A DNA stretch of 64,000 bases, taken from contig NZ_JAPEPO010000002.1 in assembly GCF_026340095.1 (NCBI RefSeq), forward strand, positions 1,240,001 through 1,304,000, given 5' to 3'. The notes below the pieces were generated by a model that was not told the DNA's origin, did no database searches, and saw only the letters and a program-made list of their open reading frames with translations. Below, piece after piece: positions 25,752-34,715 of this stretch; within the stretch, counting starts at the first letter, position 1, and each line of letters starts with the position of its first letter. Source of the DNA: Streptomyces sp. NBC_01446. Its GTDB lineage: Bacteria; Actinomycetota; Actinomycetes; Streptomycetales; Streptomycetaceae. Both the position numbers and the translations under genes were made by a program.

Positions 25752-26294
25752 TTACGCCTCGTCCATGCCCGGGACCGGTGCGCCCGAAGGCAATCCGGCC
25801 TCGACGTAGGCGTCGTAGCGGACCTTCCACGGGGCGCGCGGCCCCGCGTGCGGGCCGTCGAAGCTCTCGCCGCGGTCGGCCGCGTCCAGGGCGTCGAGAC
25901 AGACCTCCCACCCCGCGGCGTTGCGGGCCGCGGTGTCTGCCGCCTCCAGGACATTGGTCAGGGTGAAGCGGGTGTGGCCCTCGTCGAGCGCCTCCAGGTC
26001 GAAGCGGAGTTCGTCGCCGCCCCAGCTGAAGGAGAGGTGGCGCGGCGCGTCCACGGCGAGGACGCGGCCGGTCGACTCCGGCATGTTCGGGTCGCCGTGG
26101 AAACGGATCACGCCGCCGGCGCGCAACTCGATCTCGACCTGGGAGGGGAACCAGTGCGCGAGTTCGGCGGGGTCGGTGACGTACCGCCAGACCCGCTCGA
26201 TCGCGTGGTGGTACGTGCGGGTGAAGCGGACTGCGGGGCGGCCGTCGTCGAGCGGGGCGTAGCTGCCGGCGGGGTCGGGGTGTGGAGTGGTCAT
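25752..26294 (-). CDS. AHSA1/SRPBCC-family protein
   Basis: A 180-residue START-like protein. Signature stretches are RTYHHAIERVWRYVTDPAELAHWF and GGVIRFHGDP..., with SFSWGGDELRF, as in activator-of-Hsp90-like/CalC-related SRPBCC proteins. They bind small hydrophobic molecules; ligand unknown. It follows an ArsR-type gene with only 5 bases between stop and start, a pairing often seen in actinomycetes and bacilli, so the two form one operon. Confidence 0.88.
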   Translation of the reverse strand: MTTPHPDPAGSYAPLDDGRPAVRFTRTYHHAIERVWRYVTDPAELAHWFPSQVEIELRAGGVIRFHGDPNMPESTGRVLAVDAPRHLSFSWGGDELRFDLEALDEGHTRFTLTNVLEAADTAARNAAGWEVCLDALDAADRGESFDGPHAGPRAPWKVRYDAYVEAGLPSGAPVPGMDEA

Positions 26295-26299
26295 GGCCT

Positions 26300-26638
26300 T
26301 CAGTCCTTCGCTGGTTCGTCGTCCTCGGGGGCATGGGCGTCGAGACGGCGCCCGAGTGCGTCGAGGCGGTCGTTCCACAGGCGCCGGTAGGGCTCGAGCC
26401 AGGCGTCGAGCTCGGCGACCGGTCCGGGTTCGAGCCGGTAGACGCGGCGCTGGGCCTCCTGTTCGACATCGACCAGGCCCGCCTCGCGCAGTACCCGCAG
26501 GTGCTTCGAGGTGCTGGGCTGGCTCAGGCCGCACGCCTCGACGATCTCACCGACCGGCCGCGGACGCTCGAGCAGCAGCGCGACGATGGCGCGGCGGTGC
26601 GGGTCGGCGAGTGCGGTCCAGACGGCGGGTGCGGGCAT
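26300..26638 (-). CDS. ArsR-family winged-helix regulator
   Basis: A 112-residue ArsR/SmtB-fold repressor. The recognition region is VGEIVEACGLSQPSTSKHLR, followed by the wing LVDVEQEAQRRVYRL and a helical tail GPVAELDAWLEPYRRLW. No cysteine pair typical of metal sensors, so it belongs to the non-metal ArsR group that pairs with AHSA1 proteins. ATG 26638 is chosen; GTG 26656 adds six residues. An ATATAACC stretch directly upstream is likely promoter or operator. Confidence 0.85.
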   Translation of the reverse strand: MPAPAVWTALADPHRRAIVALLLERPRPVGEIVEACGLSQPSTSKHLRVLREAGLVDVEQEAQRRVYRLEPGPVAELDAWLEPYRRLWNDRLDALGRRLDAHAPEDDEPAKD

Positions 26639-26795
26639 GACCTCAATATGCCCCACTGGTTATATTCCGGTCAAGGCATGTAAGTGTCAGGCACCCACTA
26701 CACCTGCGGCGACGGCCCCCTCGACTGCGGCAGCTCCCGGATAGTGTTCGAAGGTTGAAGCAGCACAGCTCTCGCCACCCGGACCCGGAGCCGCC

Positions 26796-27968
26796 ATGTC
26801 CCAGCCGTCCCGCCCGTACGTCCTGTTGTCCGCCGCCGTCTCCCTCGACGGCTGTCTGGACGACGCGGGGCCCGAGCGCCTGCTCCTGTCCAACGCCGAG
26901 GACTTCGACCGGGTCGACGCGATGCGTGCGTCGTGCGACGCGATCCTCGTGGGGGCGGGCACTCTGCGGGCCGACCGGCCGCGGCTCCTGGTCAAGTCGG
27001 CGCGGCGGCGCGCCGACCGGGTGGCCGCCGGGGTGCCCGCGTATCCCATGAAGGTGGCGGTGACTGCTTCGGGCGACCTGGACGCGGGGGACCCGTTCTG
27101 GACGACGGGCGGCGACAAGGTCGTGTACACCACCGACGCCGGGGCGGCCCTAGCGCGGGAGCGGCTCGGCGGGCTCGCCGAGGTGGTCGCCCTCGGGGAC
27201 ACCGTCGACTGGGAGAGGGTGCTCGACGACCTGGCCTCGGCGCACGGTGTGCGGCGCCTGATGGTGGAGGGAGGCGCCCGCGTCCACACCCAACTGCTCC
27301 AGCGCGGCCTGGCCGACGAGGTGCAGCTCGCACTGGCGCCGCTCGTCGTGGGCGAACCGGACGCGCCCCGGCTCTTCGGCCCCGGCCCGTACCCCGGCGG
27401 CAGCCGGCACCGGATGCGGCTCCTGGAGACCCGCCCGGTCGGCGACGTGGTGCTGATGCGGTACGCGCCCTGCGCGCCCGGCACCGACGACTCCCCCACC
27501 GCGGCCGACCGGCACTGGCTCGCCCTCGCCTGCGCCCTCGCCGCGGACTGCCCGCCCTCCGAAACGGCGTTCAGCGTCGGTGCGGTGATCGTCGCGAGTG
27601 ACGGCACGGAGCTGGCACGGGGCCACTCTCGGGAGGGCGGCGATCCGGTCGTGCACGCCGAGGAGGCGGCACTCGCCAAGATCGATCCGGCGGACCCCCG
27701 GCTGCGTACCGCCACCGTCTACAGCAGCCTCGAACCGTGCGCCCGCCGCGCGTCACGCCCCAACCCCTGCGCCCGGCTCATCCTCGACGCGGGGGTGCGG
27801 CGCGTGGTGACGGCCTGGCGGGAGCCCGACACCTTCGTGGCGGGCGCCGACGGCATCGGAATCCTGGAGGGCGCGGGCGTGACCGTCGCGGAGATTCCAG
27901 ACCTTGCCGAAGCGGCGATTCGTCCCAATCGGCACCTCATTCTCACCACAGGTACACATAAGGATTAA
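26796..27968 (+). CDS. RibD-like protein with reductase domain before deaminase domain
   Basis: A 390-residue fusion. Residues about 1-225 match the RibD C-terminal/DHFR-like reductase (SLDGCLDD, DAILVGAGTLRADRPRLLV, LMVEGGARVHTQLLQ). Residues about 235-390 match the cytidine-deaminase-like zinc domain with HAE (VVHAEEAAL) and PCxxx..PC (EPCARRASRPNPCARLIL). Canonical RibD has the deaminase first, so the order here is reversed. Both active-site sets look intact, so it may perform the deamination and ribosyl reduction of riboflavin synthesis or a related flavin or deazaflavin reaction. No other rib genes are near. Confidence 0.87.
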   Translation: MSQPSRPYVLLSAAVSLDGCLDDAGPERLLLSNAEDFDRVDAMRASCDAILVGAGTLRADRPRLLVKSARRRADRVAAGVPAYPMKVAVTASGDLDAGDPFWTTGGDKVVYTTDAGAALARERLGGLAEVVALGDTVDWERVLDDLASAHGVRRLMVEGGARVHTQLLQRGLADEVQLALAPLVVGEPDAPRLFGPGPYPGGSRHRMRLLETRPVGDVVLMRYAPCAPGTDDSPTAADRHWLALACALAADCPPSETAFSVGAVIVASDGTELARGHSREGGDPVVHAEEAALAKIDPADPRLRTATVYSSLEPCARRASRPNPCARLILDAGVRRVVTAWREPDTFVAGADGIGILEGAGVTVAEIPDLAEAAIRPNRHLILTTGTHKD

Positions 27969-28045
27969 ATAAGCGCAGAATGAGAAGTGTGCGGCAGCCC
28001 GCCGCGCTACGCGGTCAGACTTCGAAACCTAAGGAGTCGATTCTC

Positions 28046-28483
28046 ATGGCCGACCTTCACCACAGGCCTGACCTCTCCAGTCACCCTGATGTCTCGGAAA
28101 TGCGGGACCGGTACGCGCGCGTACTCGGTGGCCGCGATGTGGCGCTCATGGACGCACCGGTCTTCCTGATCGGTCTCTACTGCGCCATCTCCCCCTTGGT
28201 GCTCCACTACAGCGCCAACCAGCCCCAGCTCGCGACCCATAACCTGATCATGGGTATCGCGATCGGAGTCCTGGCCGTCGGGTTCGCCGTCACCCCGACC
28301 CGTATGTACGGCCTCAGCTGGGCCATGTGCGCCATGGGCGCCTGGATGATCATCGCGCCGTGGGTCGTGGGCTCCAGCCCCGATCTGGGAGTCATCCTCA
28401 ACAACGTGATCATCGGTGGTCTCATCGTCCTGCTCGGGATCCTGTGCGCGAGCCTGTCGATGAAGGCCAACCGGGCGACGTAG
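28046..28483 (+). CDS. SPW-repeat integral membrane protein
   Basis: A 145-residue membrane protein with four predicted helices. Two repeats carry the SPW signature: AISPLVLHYS and IIAPWVVGSS, each followed by a hydrophobic helix. SPW proteins are common in streptomycetes and methylobacteria; function unknown. ATG 28046 has AAGGAG 8 bases upstream. Its last 62 bases overlap the convergent DMT-exporter gene. Confidence 0.85.
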   Translation: MADLHHRPDLSSHPDVSEMRDRYARVLGGRDVALMDAPVFLIGLYCAISPLVLHYSANQPQLATHNLIMGIAIGVLAVGFAVTPTRMYGLSWAMCAMGAWMIIAPWVVGSSPDLGVILNNVIIGGLIVLLGILCASLSMKANRAT

Positions 28484-29480
28484 CCGGCAACGCCGCCCCA
28501 GAAGAGTCGGCAGATCCAACGGAATCGGGAGTCACCGACAGCCCGGGAGCGCTCGCACCGCTCCCGGGCCGTCGCCGTTCCAGCGTGACAAGGGCGATGC
28601 CCCCGCACGCGGCGACGAGGAGCGCGGCCTCGGCGGCTCCCGGAGCACCCGCCGTGCCCAGGGCCCAGTCGCCGATCCGCACCGCGAACGGCACGGCGAG
28701 CTGGACGGCGGCGGTGAACACGGGCCCCTTGAGCAGGATCAGCCGGTGCTGCACCAGATAGGCGGGGGCGTACACGGCGCCCCCGAGGAGCGCGATCCCC
28801 GCCCACTGCGCCGGCGACGGGGGATGCGTGAGGAGCCCCGGCAGGGCGAGGGGCAGCAGCATCACGGTGGCGGCGGCGAGCAGCACCGGCAGTACGGCCA
28901 GTGGTGGCAGTGCGGCGAGGGTGCGCCGGTAGAGGAACCCGTACACCGCGAACCCGAGCATCCCGGCGAGCGCGAGGAGCAGGCCCGGGGCGTCGAGGGT
29001 GCCCTGGCCGCCGAGTGCCGCGTAGGCGCCGGTCGCCGCCGTGGCGAGGAGGGCGCCGACCACGGAGCGTGCGCTCGCGCGCTCGCCGAACCAGAGCGCG
29101 CCGATCGCCACGCCCGCGCACGGCATGAGGGCCACGACGAGGTTCGTGAGCGAGGTGCCGACGCGCCCGATGGCGAGGAGGGTGCCCGCCGCGTATCCGG
29201 CGAAGCCCAGCAGGGCCAACAGGCAGACCAGCCAGGGGCGTTGGGTCACTTGACGCAGTTGCGCGCGCCCCGAGGAGCGGGCGGCCGCGAAGGCGGTGAG
29301 GACGACGCAGCACACTGCGGTGCGTCCCGTGGCGACCGTCAGCGGCCCGGCGGCCTCGACGAGTGCGCCGGACATGAGCCAGGTCCCGGCGAGCAGTGCG
29401 ACGAGCACCGTCGCGAGCAGCGGCACGAGCGCGCGCCCGGCCATCGGGAACGGCCTCTTCTCGGTCAGGCCCTCGCGCAT
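28422..29480 (-). CDS. EamA/DMT-superfamily transporter
   Basis: A 352-residue permease with ten hydrophobic segments in two EamA repeats. Landmarks are WLMSGALVEAAGPLTVATGR in the first repeat and GAVYAPAYLVQHRLILLKGP in the second. DMT members export amino acids, nucleosides or toxic metabolites; substrate unknown. The last 45 or so residues, after LVTLERRR, are hydrophilic and translated partly from the antisense of the SPW gene, so the native stop has probably been lost and the protein extended. ATG 29480, no partner. Confidence 0.87.
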   Translation of the reverse strand: MREGLTEKRPFPMAGRALVPLLATVLVALLAGTWLMSGALVEAAGPLTVATGRTAVCCVVLTAFAAARSSGRAQLRQVTQRPWLVCLLALLGFAGYAAGTLLAIGRVGTSLTNLVVALMPCAGVAIGALWFGERASARSVVGALLATAATGAYAALGGQGTLDAPGLLLALAGMLGFAVYGFLYRRTLAALPPLAVLPVLLAAATVMLLPLALPGLLTHPPSPAQWAGIALLGGAVYAPAYLVQHRLILLKGPVFTAAVQLAVPFAVRIGDWALGTAGAPGAAEAALLVAACGGIALVTLERRRPGSGASAPGLSVTPDSVGSADSSGAALPATSPGWPSSTGSRTGSRAGR

Positions 29481-29629
29481 GCTCTCGCTTCCCCTGAGTC
29501 GTGGTCACACGTCCGTCGAGTCTGTCACTGCCGGCAGCCAAGTCACGGAAAGGTCAATGGATTTCGGGAGACGATGGCCCGTCCTGGGCATGGCGGAGGC
29601 CGAGCGGTCGCGGATGGGGTGGAGTGCGC

Positions 29630-30124
29630 ATGAACGAGTTCGATTCCGGATCGGCGTCCGGGACCGGCGCCGGGGGTCCGCGGGAACCGGGCGCCGGGGG
29701 TCGCTGGGAGGCGGGCACCACCGGCGTGCTGCTTCTGCCCTCCGGCCGGACGGTTCGCGGGCGCGGCCTGCGCCGCCCGCTCCCGCCGGGCCCCTCACCC
29801 TCGTACGCGGTCCATCTCCTCGGCCAGCGGCCGCCCGGAGTCCCGTGGGAGTCGCGCTGGCTGCGGTGGCCCGACTTCTGGCTGCCGAGCAACCGTGCGG
29901 AGGCCCGGGAGGTGTTCACGGACGCGTGGGAGCGGGCCGCCGGGGAGCGGGTCGAGTTCGCGTGCGGCGGTGGCCGCGGGCGGACCGGGACGGCGCTGGC
30001 CTGCCTGGCCGTCCTGGACGGCGTACCGGCCGACCGCGCCGTGGAGTTCGTGCGCCGGAACTACGACGCGCACGCGGTGGAGACGCCCTGGCAGAAGCGG
30101 TACGTGCGGCAGTTCTCGGGCTGA
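29630..30124 (+). CDS. protein-tyrosine phosphatase-like protein
   Basis: A 164-residue protein with the cysteine phosphatase P-loop CGGGRGRTG (Cx5R[S/T]) at about residue 112-120, and an upstream WLRWPDFWLPSN segment that fits the WPD general-acid loop. This is the small dual-specificity/tyrosine phosphatase type found in many actinomycetes. The Pro/Gly-rich N-terminus is low in complexity. GGAG 5 bases before ATG 29630 decides the start. Target unknown. Confidence 0.85.
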   Translation: MNEFDSGSASGTGAGGPREPGAGGRWEAGTTGVLLLPSGRTVRGRGLRRPLPPGPSPSYAVHLLGQRPPGVPWESRWLRWPDFWLPSNRAEAREVFTDAWERAAGERVEFACGGGRGRTGTALACLAVLDGVPADRAVEFVRRNYDAHAVETPWQKRYVRQFSG

Positions 30125-30350
30125 CGCCACTTGCCGTAGCCCGACAGAGCCGGGCGACGGGCGACGGACGGCGGGCAGCGGGCAGCGGACGACGGACTCT
30201 GGCGACGGAAAATGAGTTGCGCCGGCCCGGCCGTCGCCCCGCATCATGGTCGGGCCACGCCCCCGACAGCCCTGGAGCACGGAATGCGTCATTCCTTCGA
30301 AGCAGTTCAGCGCCCTGACCGGACGAACTCTTTCGAGGACTCGACCTTCC

Positions 30351-32270
30351 ATGCCTTCCCAGCCCCCGCGCCACACCCTGAACATCGGCATTCTCGCCCA
30401 CGTCGACGCCGGTAAGACCAGCCTCACCGAGCGCCTCCTCTTCGACACCGGCGCGATCACCCGCCTCGGCAGCGTCGACGCGGGCGACACCCGTACCGAC
30501 ACGGGCGAGATCGAGCGGCAGCGCGGCATCACGATCCGCTCGGCCGTCGCCGCGTTCACCGTCGGCGACGTCCAGATCAACCTGATCGACACCCCTGGGC
30601 ACTCCGACTTCATCGCCGAGGTCGAGCGCGCCCTCGAAGTCCTCGACGGCGCCGTGCTCCTGCTGTCCGCCGTGGAGGGCGTCCAGGCCCAGACGCGTGT
30701 CCTCCTGAAGACGCTGCGCCGGTTGCGGCTGCCCACGCTCGTCTTCGTCAACAAGATCGACCGGGCGGGCGCGCGGGACGAGACGCTGCTCGACGAGGTC
30801 CGCCGCCGCCTGACCCCGCACGTCGTGCCGCTCACGGAGGTCCACGACGCGGGCACCCCGCACGCCCGGACGGAACCGCGACGCCTCACCGACCCGGCCG
30901 TACGGACCGCTGTCGCGGAAGCGCTCGCCGAAGTCGACGACTCGGTGCTCGCAGGGCTCGTCGACGGCCCCGAACCGACCACCGCCGATCTGCGCCACGC
31001 CCTGGCGGCCCGCACCGCGGACGGCTCCGTTCACCCCGTCCTGTTCGGCTCGGCCCTCGGCGGTCAGGGAGTAGCCCAACTCGTCCGGGAAATCCCCCGG
31101 TTGATCCCGCTCCCGCCGGTCGAACCAAGCCCCGAAGCCGCACCGCGCGGCACCGTCTTCGCGGTACGACGCGGCCCGGCGGGCGAGCGAGTGGCCTATC
31201 TCCGCCTGTACGAAGGAGAGGTGACAGAACGTCAGCGAGTGACATTCCTGCGGGACGCGTCCGACGGTTCTGTCACCCGGATCCCCGGGCGGGCCACCGG
31301 ACTGGACGTGGTGGGGCCAACGACCCACACCCTCACGGCCGGGAACATCGGTGAGCTGCGGGGCGTGCCGGACGTCCGGGTCGGCGACCGGCTCGGCCCG
31401 CGCGACGGCCCCGGCCGGGCGCCGGGTTTCGCACCGCCCACGCTGGAGACCCTGGTACGCGCCGTGCGCCCAGGCCGCTCGGCCGCTCTGCGGAGCGCGC
31501 TCCTCGACATCGCGGGGCAGGATCCGCTCATCCACGCGGAGGCCGCGCCCGACGGAAGCACGACCTTGCTGCTCTACGGCGAGGTGCAGAAGGAGGTCCT
31601 GGCCGCGACCCTCGTCCAGGACTACGGCATCGAGGCCGTCTTCGAGCCGAGCCGCATCCGCTGCGTAGAGCGGCCCACGGGCACCGTCGAGGTGTACGAG
31701 GACATCACGAACAGCCGCGAGACGGGGTTCTGCGCGACGGTCGGGCTGCGCGTGGAGCCGGGGCCACGTGGATCCGGGCGGGTCTTCGCGTACGAGACGG
31801 AGTTGGGCGCGCTGCCCCGCGCGTTCCACCAGGCCGTCGCGGACACGGTGCAGGCGACGCTCGGCGAGGGGCCGCGCGGGTGGCCCGTGACGGACTGCCG
31901 GGTCACGCTCGTCCGCTCCGGGTTCTGTTCGCCGATCAGTGTCGCCGGGGACTTCCGGGGGCTGACGCGGCTCGTCCTGCGGCGCGCTCTGGAGCGGGCG
32001 GGGACGACGGTGCACGAGCCGGTGCACGCGTTCGAGGCGGAGATCCCGCTGGACGCGCTCGCCGCTGTGACCGCCCGGCTCTCCGCCGCGGAGGCCGAGT
32101 TCGGTGACACGACGGGCGGCACCACGTCCTGGGTGGTCACGGGCACGCTTCCGGCCCGCAAGGTCCGGGAGGCCGAGCTCGCTCTGCCGGGGCTGACGCG
32201 CGGGGAGGGCGTGTGGTGGTCCCGGGTGTCGGGCGACCGACTCGTCCGGGCGCCGGAGCATGCGGCGTAG
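30351..32270 (+). CDS. TetM/OtrA-like ribosomal protection GTPase
   Basis: A 639-residue EF-G-like translational GTPase. G motifs: AHVDAGKTSL (G1), RGIT (G2), DTPGHSDF (G3), NKID (G4). Domain IV contains FCSPISVAGDFRGL, corresponding to the tip loop (YSPVS) by which TetM displaces tetracycline from the 30S subunit. Streptomycete OtrA and its chromosomal relatives have this layout, so it may give tetracycline tolerance or act as a general ribosome rescue factor. ATG 30351 gives the family N-terminus; the frame extends upstream without homology. Monocistronic. Confidence 0.9.
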   Translation: MPSQPPRHTLNIGILAHVDAGKTSLTERLLFDTGAITRLGSVDAGDTRTDTGEIERQRGITIRSAVAAFTVGDVQINLIDTPGHSDFIAEVERALEVLDGAVLLLSAVEGVQAQTRVLLKTLRRLRLPTLVFVNKIDRAGARDETLLDEVRRRLTPHVVPLTEVHDAGTPHARTEPRRLTDPAVRTAVAEALAEVDDSVLAGLVDGPEPTTADLRHALAARTADGSVHPVLFGSALGGQGVAQLVREIPRLIPLPPVEPSPEAAPRGTVFAVRRGPAGERVAYLRLYEGEVTERQRVTFLRDASDGSVTRIPGRATGLDVVGPTTHTLTAGNIGELRGVPDVRVGDRLGPRDGPGRAPGFAPPTLETLVRAVRPGRSAALRSALLDIAGQDPLIHAEAAPDGSTTLLLYGEVQKEVLAATLVQDYGIEAVFEPSRIRCVERPTGTVEVYEDITNSRETGFCATVGLRVEPGPRGSGRVFAYETELGALPRAFHQAVADTVQATLGEGPRGWPVTDCRVTLVRSGFCSPISVAGDFRGLTRLVLRRALERAGTTVHEPVHAFEAEIPLDALAAVTARLSAAEAEFGDTTGGTTSWVVTGTLPARKVREAELALPGLTRGEGVWWSRVSGDRLVRAPEHAA

Positions 32271-32336
32271 GCGACGGTTCTGCCCGCGCCGCGTCCCCGC
32301 ACCCCGGGACTCCCGCGTGTCGCGGCGCACGCGGGG

Positions 32337-33443
32337 GTGAGCCACCCTGGAGGGAAGCGGTACGCGAAGCGGGAGGTGGCGAAGGCCATGGCGATGGGAC
32401 CCGTCGAGGCGCTGGAGCGGGTCGCCTTCCTCCTGGAGCGCACGCTCGCGCCCCCGTATCGGGCCGGAGCCTTCCGTACCGCCGCCCAGGTGCTCGGCGC
32501 GCTGCCGGACGGGGAGGTGGCCGAGCGCGCCGCGGCCGGGACGCTCGAATCGCTCAAGGGGGTCGGGCCCAAGACGGCGCAGGTGGTGCGGGAGGCGCTG
32601 GCGGGCGAAGTGCCGGACTATCTGGGGCGCCTGGAGAGCGAGGGCGCGGCGGCGCCGCTCGCGGAGGGCGGTGAGCGGCTGCGCGCGCTGCTGCGCGGCG
32701 ACTGCCATCTGCACTCCGACTGGTCGGACGGCGGCAGCACCGTCGAGGAGATGGGCCGCGCGGCGATCGCCCTCGGGCACGAGTGGGCGGTGCTGACCGA
32801 CCACTCTCCGCGCCTGACGGTGGCGCGCGGCCTGTCGCCGGAGCGGTTACGTGAACAGCTGGCCGTAGTGGCGGAGTTGAACGAGCGCTGGGCGCCCTTC
32901 CGGCTGCTCACCGGCATCGAGTGCGACATCCTCGCCGACGGTTCCCTCGACCAGGAACCCGAACTCCTCGACCAGCTCGACGTGGTCGTCGTGTCGGTCC
33001 ACTCCAAACTGCGCATGGACGCTCCGGCGATGACGCGCCGGATGGTCGCCGCGGTGACGAACCCGCTCGCCGACGTGCTCGGACACTGCACGGGGCGGCT
33101 CGTGACGGGAAGGAACAGGGTGGGGCGAGGCCGCCCCGAGTCGCAGTTCGACGCGGAGGCCGTGTTCGCGGCGTGCGCGGAGTCGGGCACCGCGGTCGAG
33201 ATCAACAGCCGCCCCGAACGCCTCGACCCGCCCCGCCGGCTGCTGCGCGAGGCCGTGGCGGCGGGCACGCTGTTCTCCGTCGACACGGACGCGCACGCAC
33301 CGGGCCAGCTCGACTGGCAGCCCCTCGGCTGCGCCCGCGCCGAGGAGTGCGAGGTACCGGCCGACCGCGTGGTGAACACGTGGCCGGCCGACGAACTCCT
33401 CGAATGGACACGAACGCGCCGGGTACCGAGCCGGGCGGGGTAG
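32337..33443 (+). CDS. PHP-domain protein with N-terminal HhH region (PolX C-half-like)
   Basis: A 368-residue protein. The N-terminal half (about 20-100) has helix-hairpin-helix elements (ALERVAFLLERTLAPPYRA, LESLKGVGPKTAQVVREAL) as in family X polymerases. The C-terminal PHP domain has the metal motifs GDCHLHSDWSDGG, TDHSP, GIECDILADG and DTDAHAPG. It lacks the polymerase palm. It may be a phosphoesterase or nuclease. A TTA leucine codon at 32847-32849 makes it a candidate bldA target. GTG 32337 is the first start; ATG 32388, which matches homologous N-termini, is equally possible. Confidence 0.85.
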   Translation: MSHPGGKRYAKREVAKAMAMGPVEALERVAFLLERTLAPPYRAGAFRTAAQVLGALPDGEVAERAAAGTLESLKGVGPKTAQVVREALAGEVPDYLGRLESEGAAAPLAEGGERLRALLRGDCHLHSDWSDGGSTVEEMGRAAIALGHEWAVLTDHSPRLTVARGLSPERLREQLAVVAELNERWAPFRLLTGIECDILADGSLDQEPELLDQLDVVVVSVHSKLRMDAPAMTRRMVAAVTNPLADVLGHCTGRLVTGRNRVGRGRPESQFDAEAVFAACAESGTAVEINSRPERLDPPRRLLREAVAAGTLFSVDTDAHAPGQLDWQPLGCARAEECEVPADRVVNTWPADELLEWTRTRRVPSRAG

Positions 33444-33444
33444 A

Positions 33445-33475
33445 TGCGGGGGCGCGGGGTACGACGTCCCCCGCA
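33445..33475. terminator. bidirectional hairpin terminator
   Basis: Perfect 8-bp arms TGCGGGGG and CCCCCGCA with a 15-base loop, between the convergent PHP and methyltransferase genes. Confidence 0.65.
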
Positions 33476-33483
33476 CAGGCTCG

Positions 33484-34293
33484 CTACGCCTCCCCCGCCG
33501 CACCCCGCTTCGTGCCGATGACCACGGTGGCGTACAGGTCTTCGTCCGTCACCACCCGGGCCGACAGACCGCTGCGGGTGACCGCCGCGACGGCCTCGGC
33601 GGTCTGCTGTTCGCTGGTCTCCACGAAGAGAAGTCCGCCCGGGGCCAGCCACTGAGGGGCCCCGGCCGCGACGCGGCGCATGATGTCGAGCCCGTCGGCG
33701 CCTCCGTCGAGCGCCATGCGCCGCTCGTGGTCGCGGGCCTCTGGCGGGAGCAGGGCGACGTCGCCGGTGGGGACGTACGGGCCGTTGGCGGCCAGGATGT
33801 CGACGCGGCCCCTGAGTGCCGCGGGCAGAGGCCCGTACAGGTCGCCCTCGTGGACCTCGCCGCCGAACCGCGACACGTTCCGGCGGGCGCAGCGCACGGC
33901 TGCCGGGTCCAGATCGGCCGCGTGAAGTTCGGCGAAATCGGCGTGGGTGGCGAGCGCGGCGGCCACGGCCCCGCTGCCGCAGCACAGATCGAGCACGACG
34001 GCCCCGGCGGGTGCGAGGGCGGCGGCCTGGCGGGCGAGGAACTCGGTGCGGCGCCGCGGTACGAAGACACCGGGTTCGAGCGTGATGCGCAGACCGCAGA
34101 ACTCCGCCCAGCCGACGACGTGTTCGAGGGGCAGGCCCTCCACGCGGCGCTCGACCATCGCGGCGAGTTCGTCCGGCGCACGGGCCGTCGACAGGAGGAT
34201 GTCCGCCTCTTCCTCGGCGAAGACGCAGCCCGCTGCTCGCAGTCTGGCGACGACGGCGAGGTGGTGTGACGGGGGTGACGGGTGAACCGACAT
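33484..34293 (-). CDS. PrmC/HemK-related methyltransferase (substrate unknown)
   Basis: A 269-residue class I SAM methyltransferase with the PrmC architecture: N-terminal helical part, then GVFVPRRRTEFLA, the SAM motif VLDLCCGSGAVAAAL, DLDPAAVRCARRN and the target loop. In PrmC this loop is NPPY, which holds the glutamine amide. Here it reads NGPYVP, as I recall for the PrmC-related clade (TIGR03704) distinct from true PrmC and PrmB. The target is therefore uncertain and unlikely to be the release-factor GGQ motif. ATG 34293; no partner gene. Confidence 0.85.
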   Translation of the reverse strand: MSVHPSPPSHHLAVVARLRAAGCVFAEEEADILLSTARAPDELAAMVERRVEGLPLEHVVGWAEFCGLRITLEPGVFVPRRRTEFLARQAAALAPAGAVVLDLCCGSGAVAAALATHADFAELHAADLDPAAVRCARRNVSRFGGEVHEGDLYGPLPAALRGRVDILAANGPYVPTGDVALLPPEARDHERRMALDGGADGLDIMRRVAAGAPQWLAPGGLLFVETSEQQTAEAVAAVTRSGLSARVVTDEDLYATVVIGTKRGAAGEA

Positions 34294-34715
34294 GTGTGAA
34301 GCATGACCTTTCGGGATGCCGATGGGGCTCCCGACGACCTGCGGCCACCTACGTCCGGTGGACCGCGGGGGTCTGCGAAGGGAGCACCCGACCTGACACA
34401 GCGGTAATGGGGCTCACCTCCTCGGCCGAAGCGCTGCTGGGCGCGGTAACACTACCTCAGCCGTCGCCGTGGCCCGGCCGGGAGTTGGGACCGCCGGCGG
34501 GTTGCCGACGGGCCGCCGAAGTGCCCGTTCCTTGTACGCCGCGCGGCGGGACGCGGTCACGCCGCGTGACCGTCCACCACTCCTCGCCTTTCCGAACATT
34601 TCGGGCATATCGTGGAATGGGCACACCAGCCCGCCTCCGCACACCGCGCCGGCTCACCTACCCCGAGCCGGCCCCCGCACATCGAGCCGGACGACTCAAA
34701 AGACAGGGGGTCGCC
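34294..34715. other. 422-base intergenic region without a recognisable gene
   Basis: Spacer between the divergent methyltransferase and slipin genes. Open frames here show no homology and have ordinary shadow composition. An AT-richer patch near 34590-34625 (GGGCATATCGTGGAATGGGC) could hold the slipin promoter. No tRNA-like or strong hairpin structure seen. Confidence 0.6.

Noticed and set aside
29916..32804. A 962-codon open frame antisense to the TetM-like gene
   Set aside because: Shadow frame of high-GC DNA: no domain, biased Arg/Gly composition, and the opposite strand carries a clear GTPase.
34414..34644. Candidate small gene on the minus strand in the slipin spacer
   Set aside because: No ribosome site, no homology by eye, and a skewed composition; treated as non-coding.
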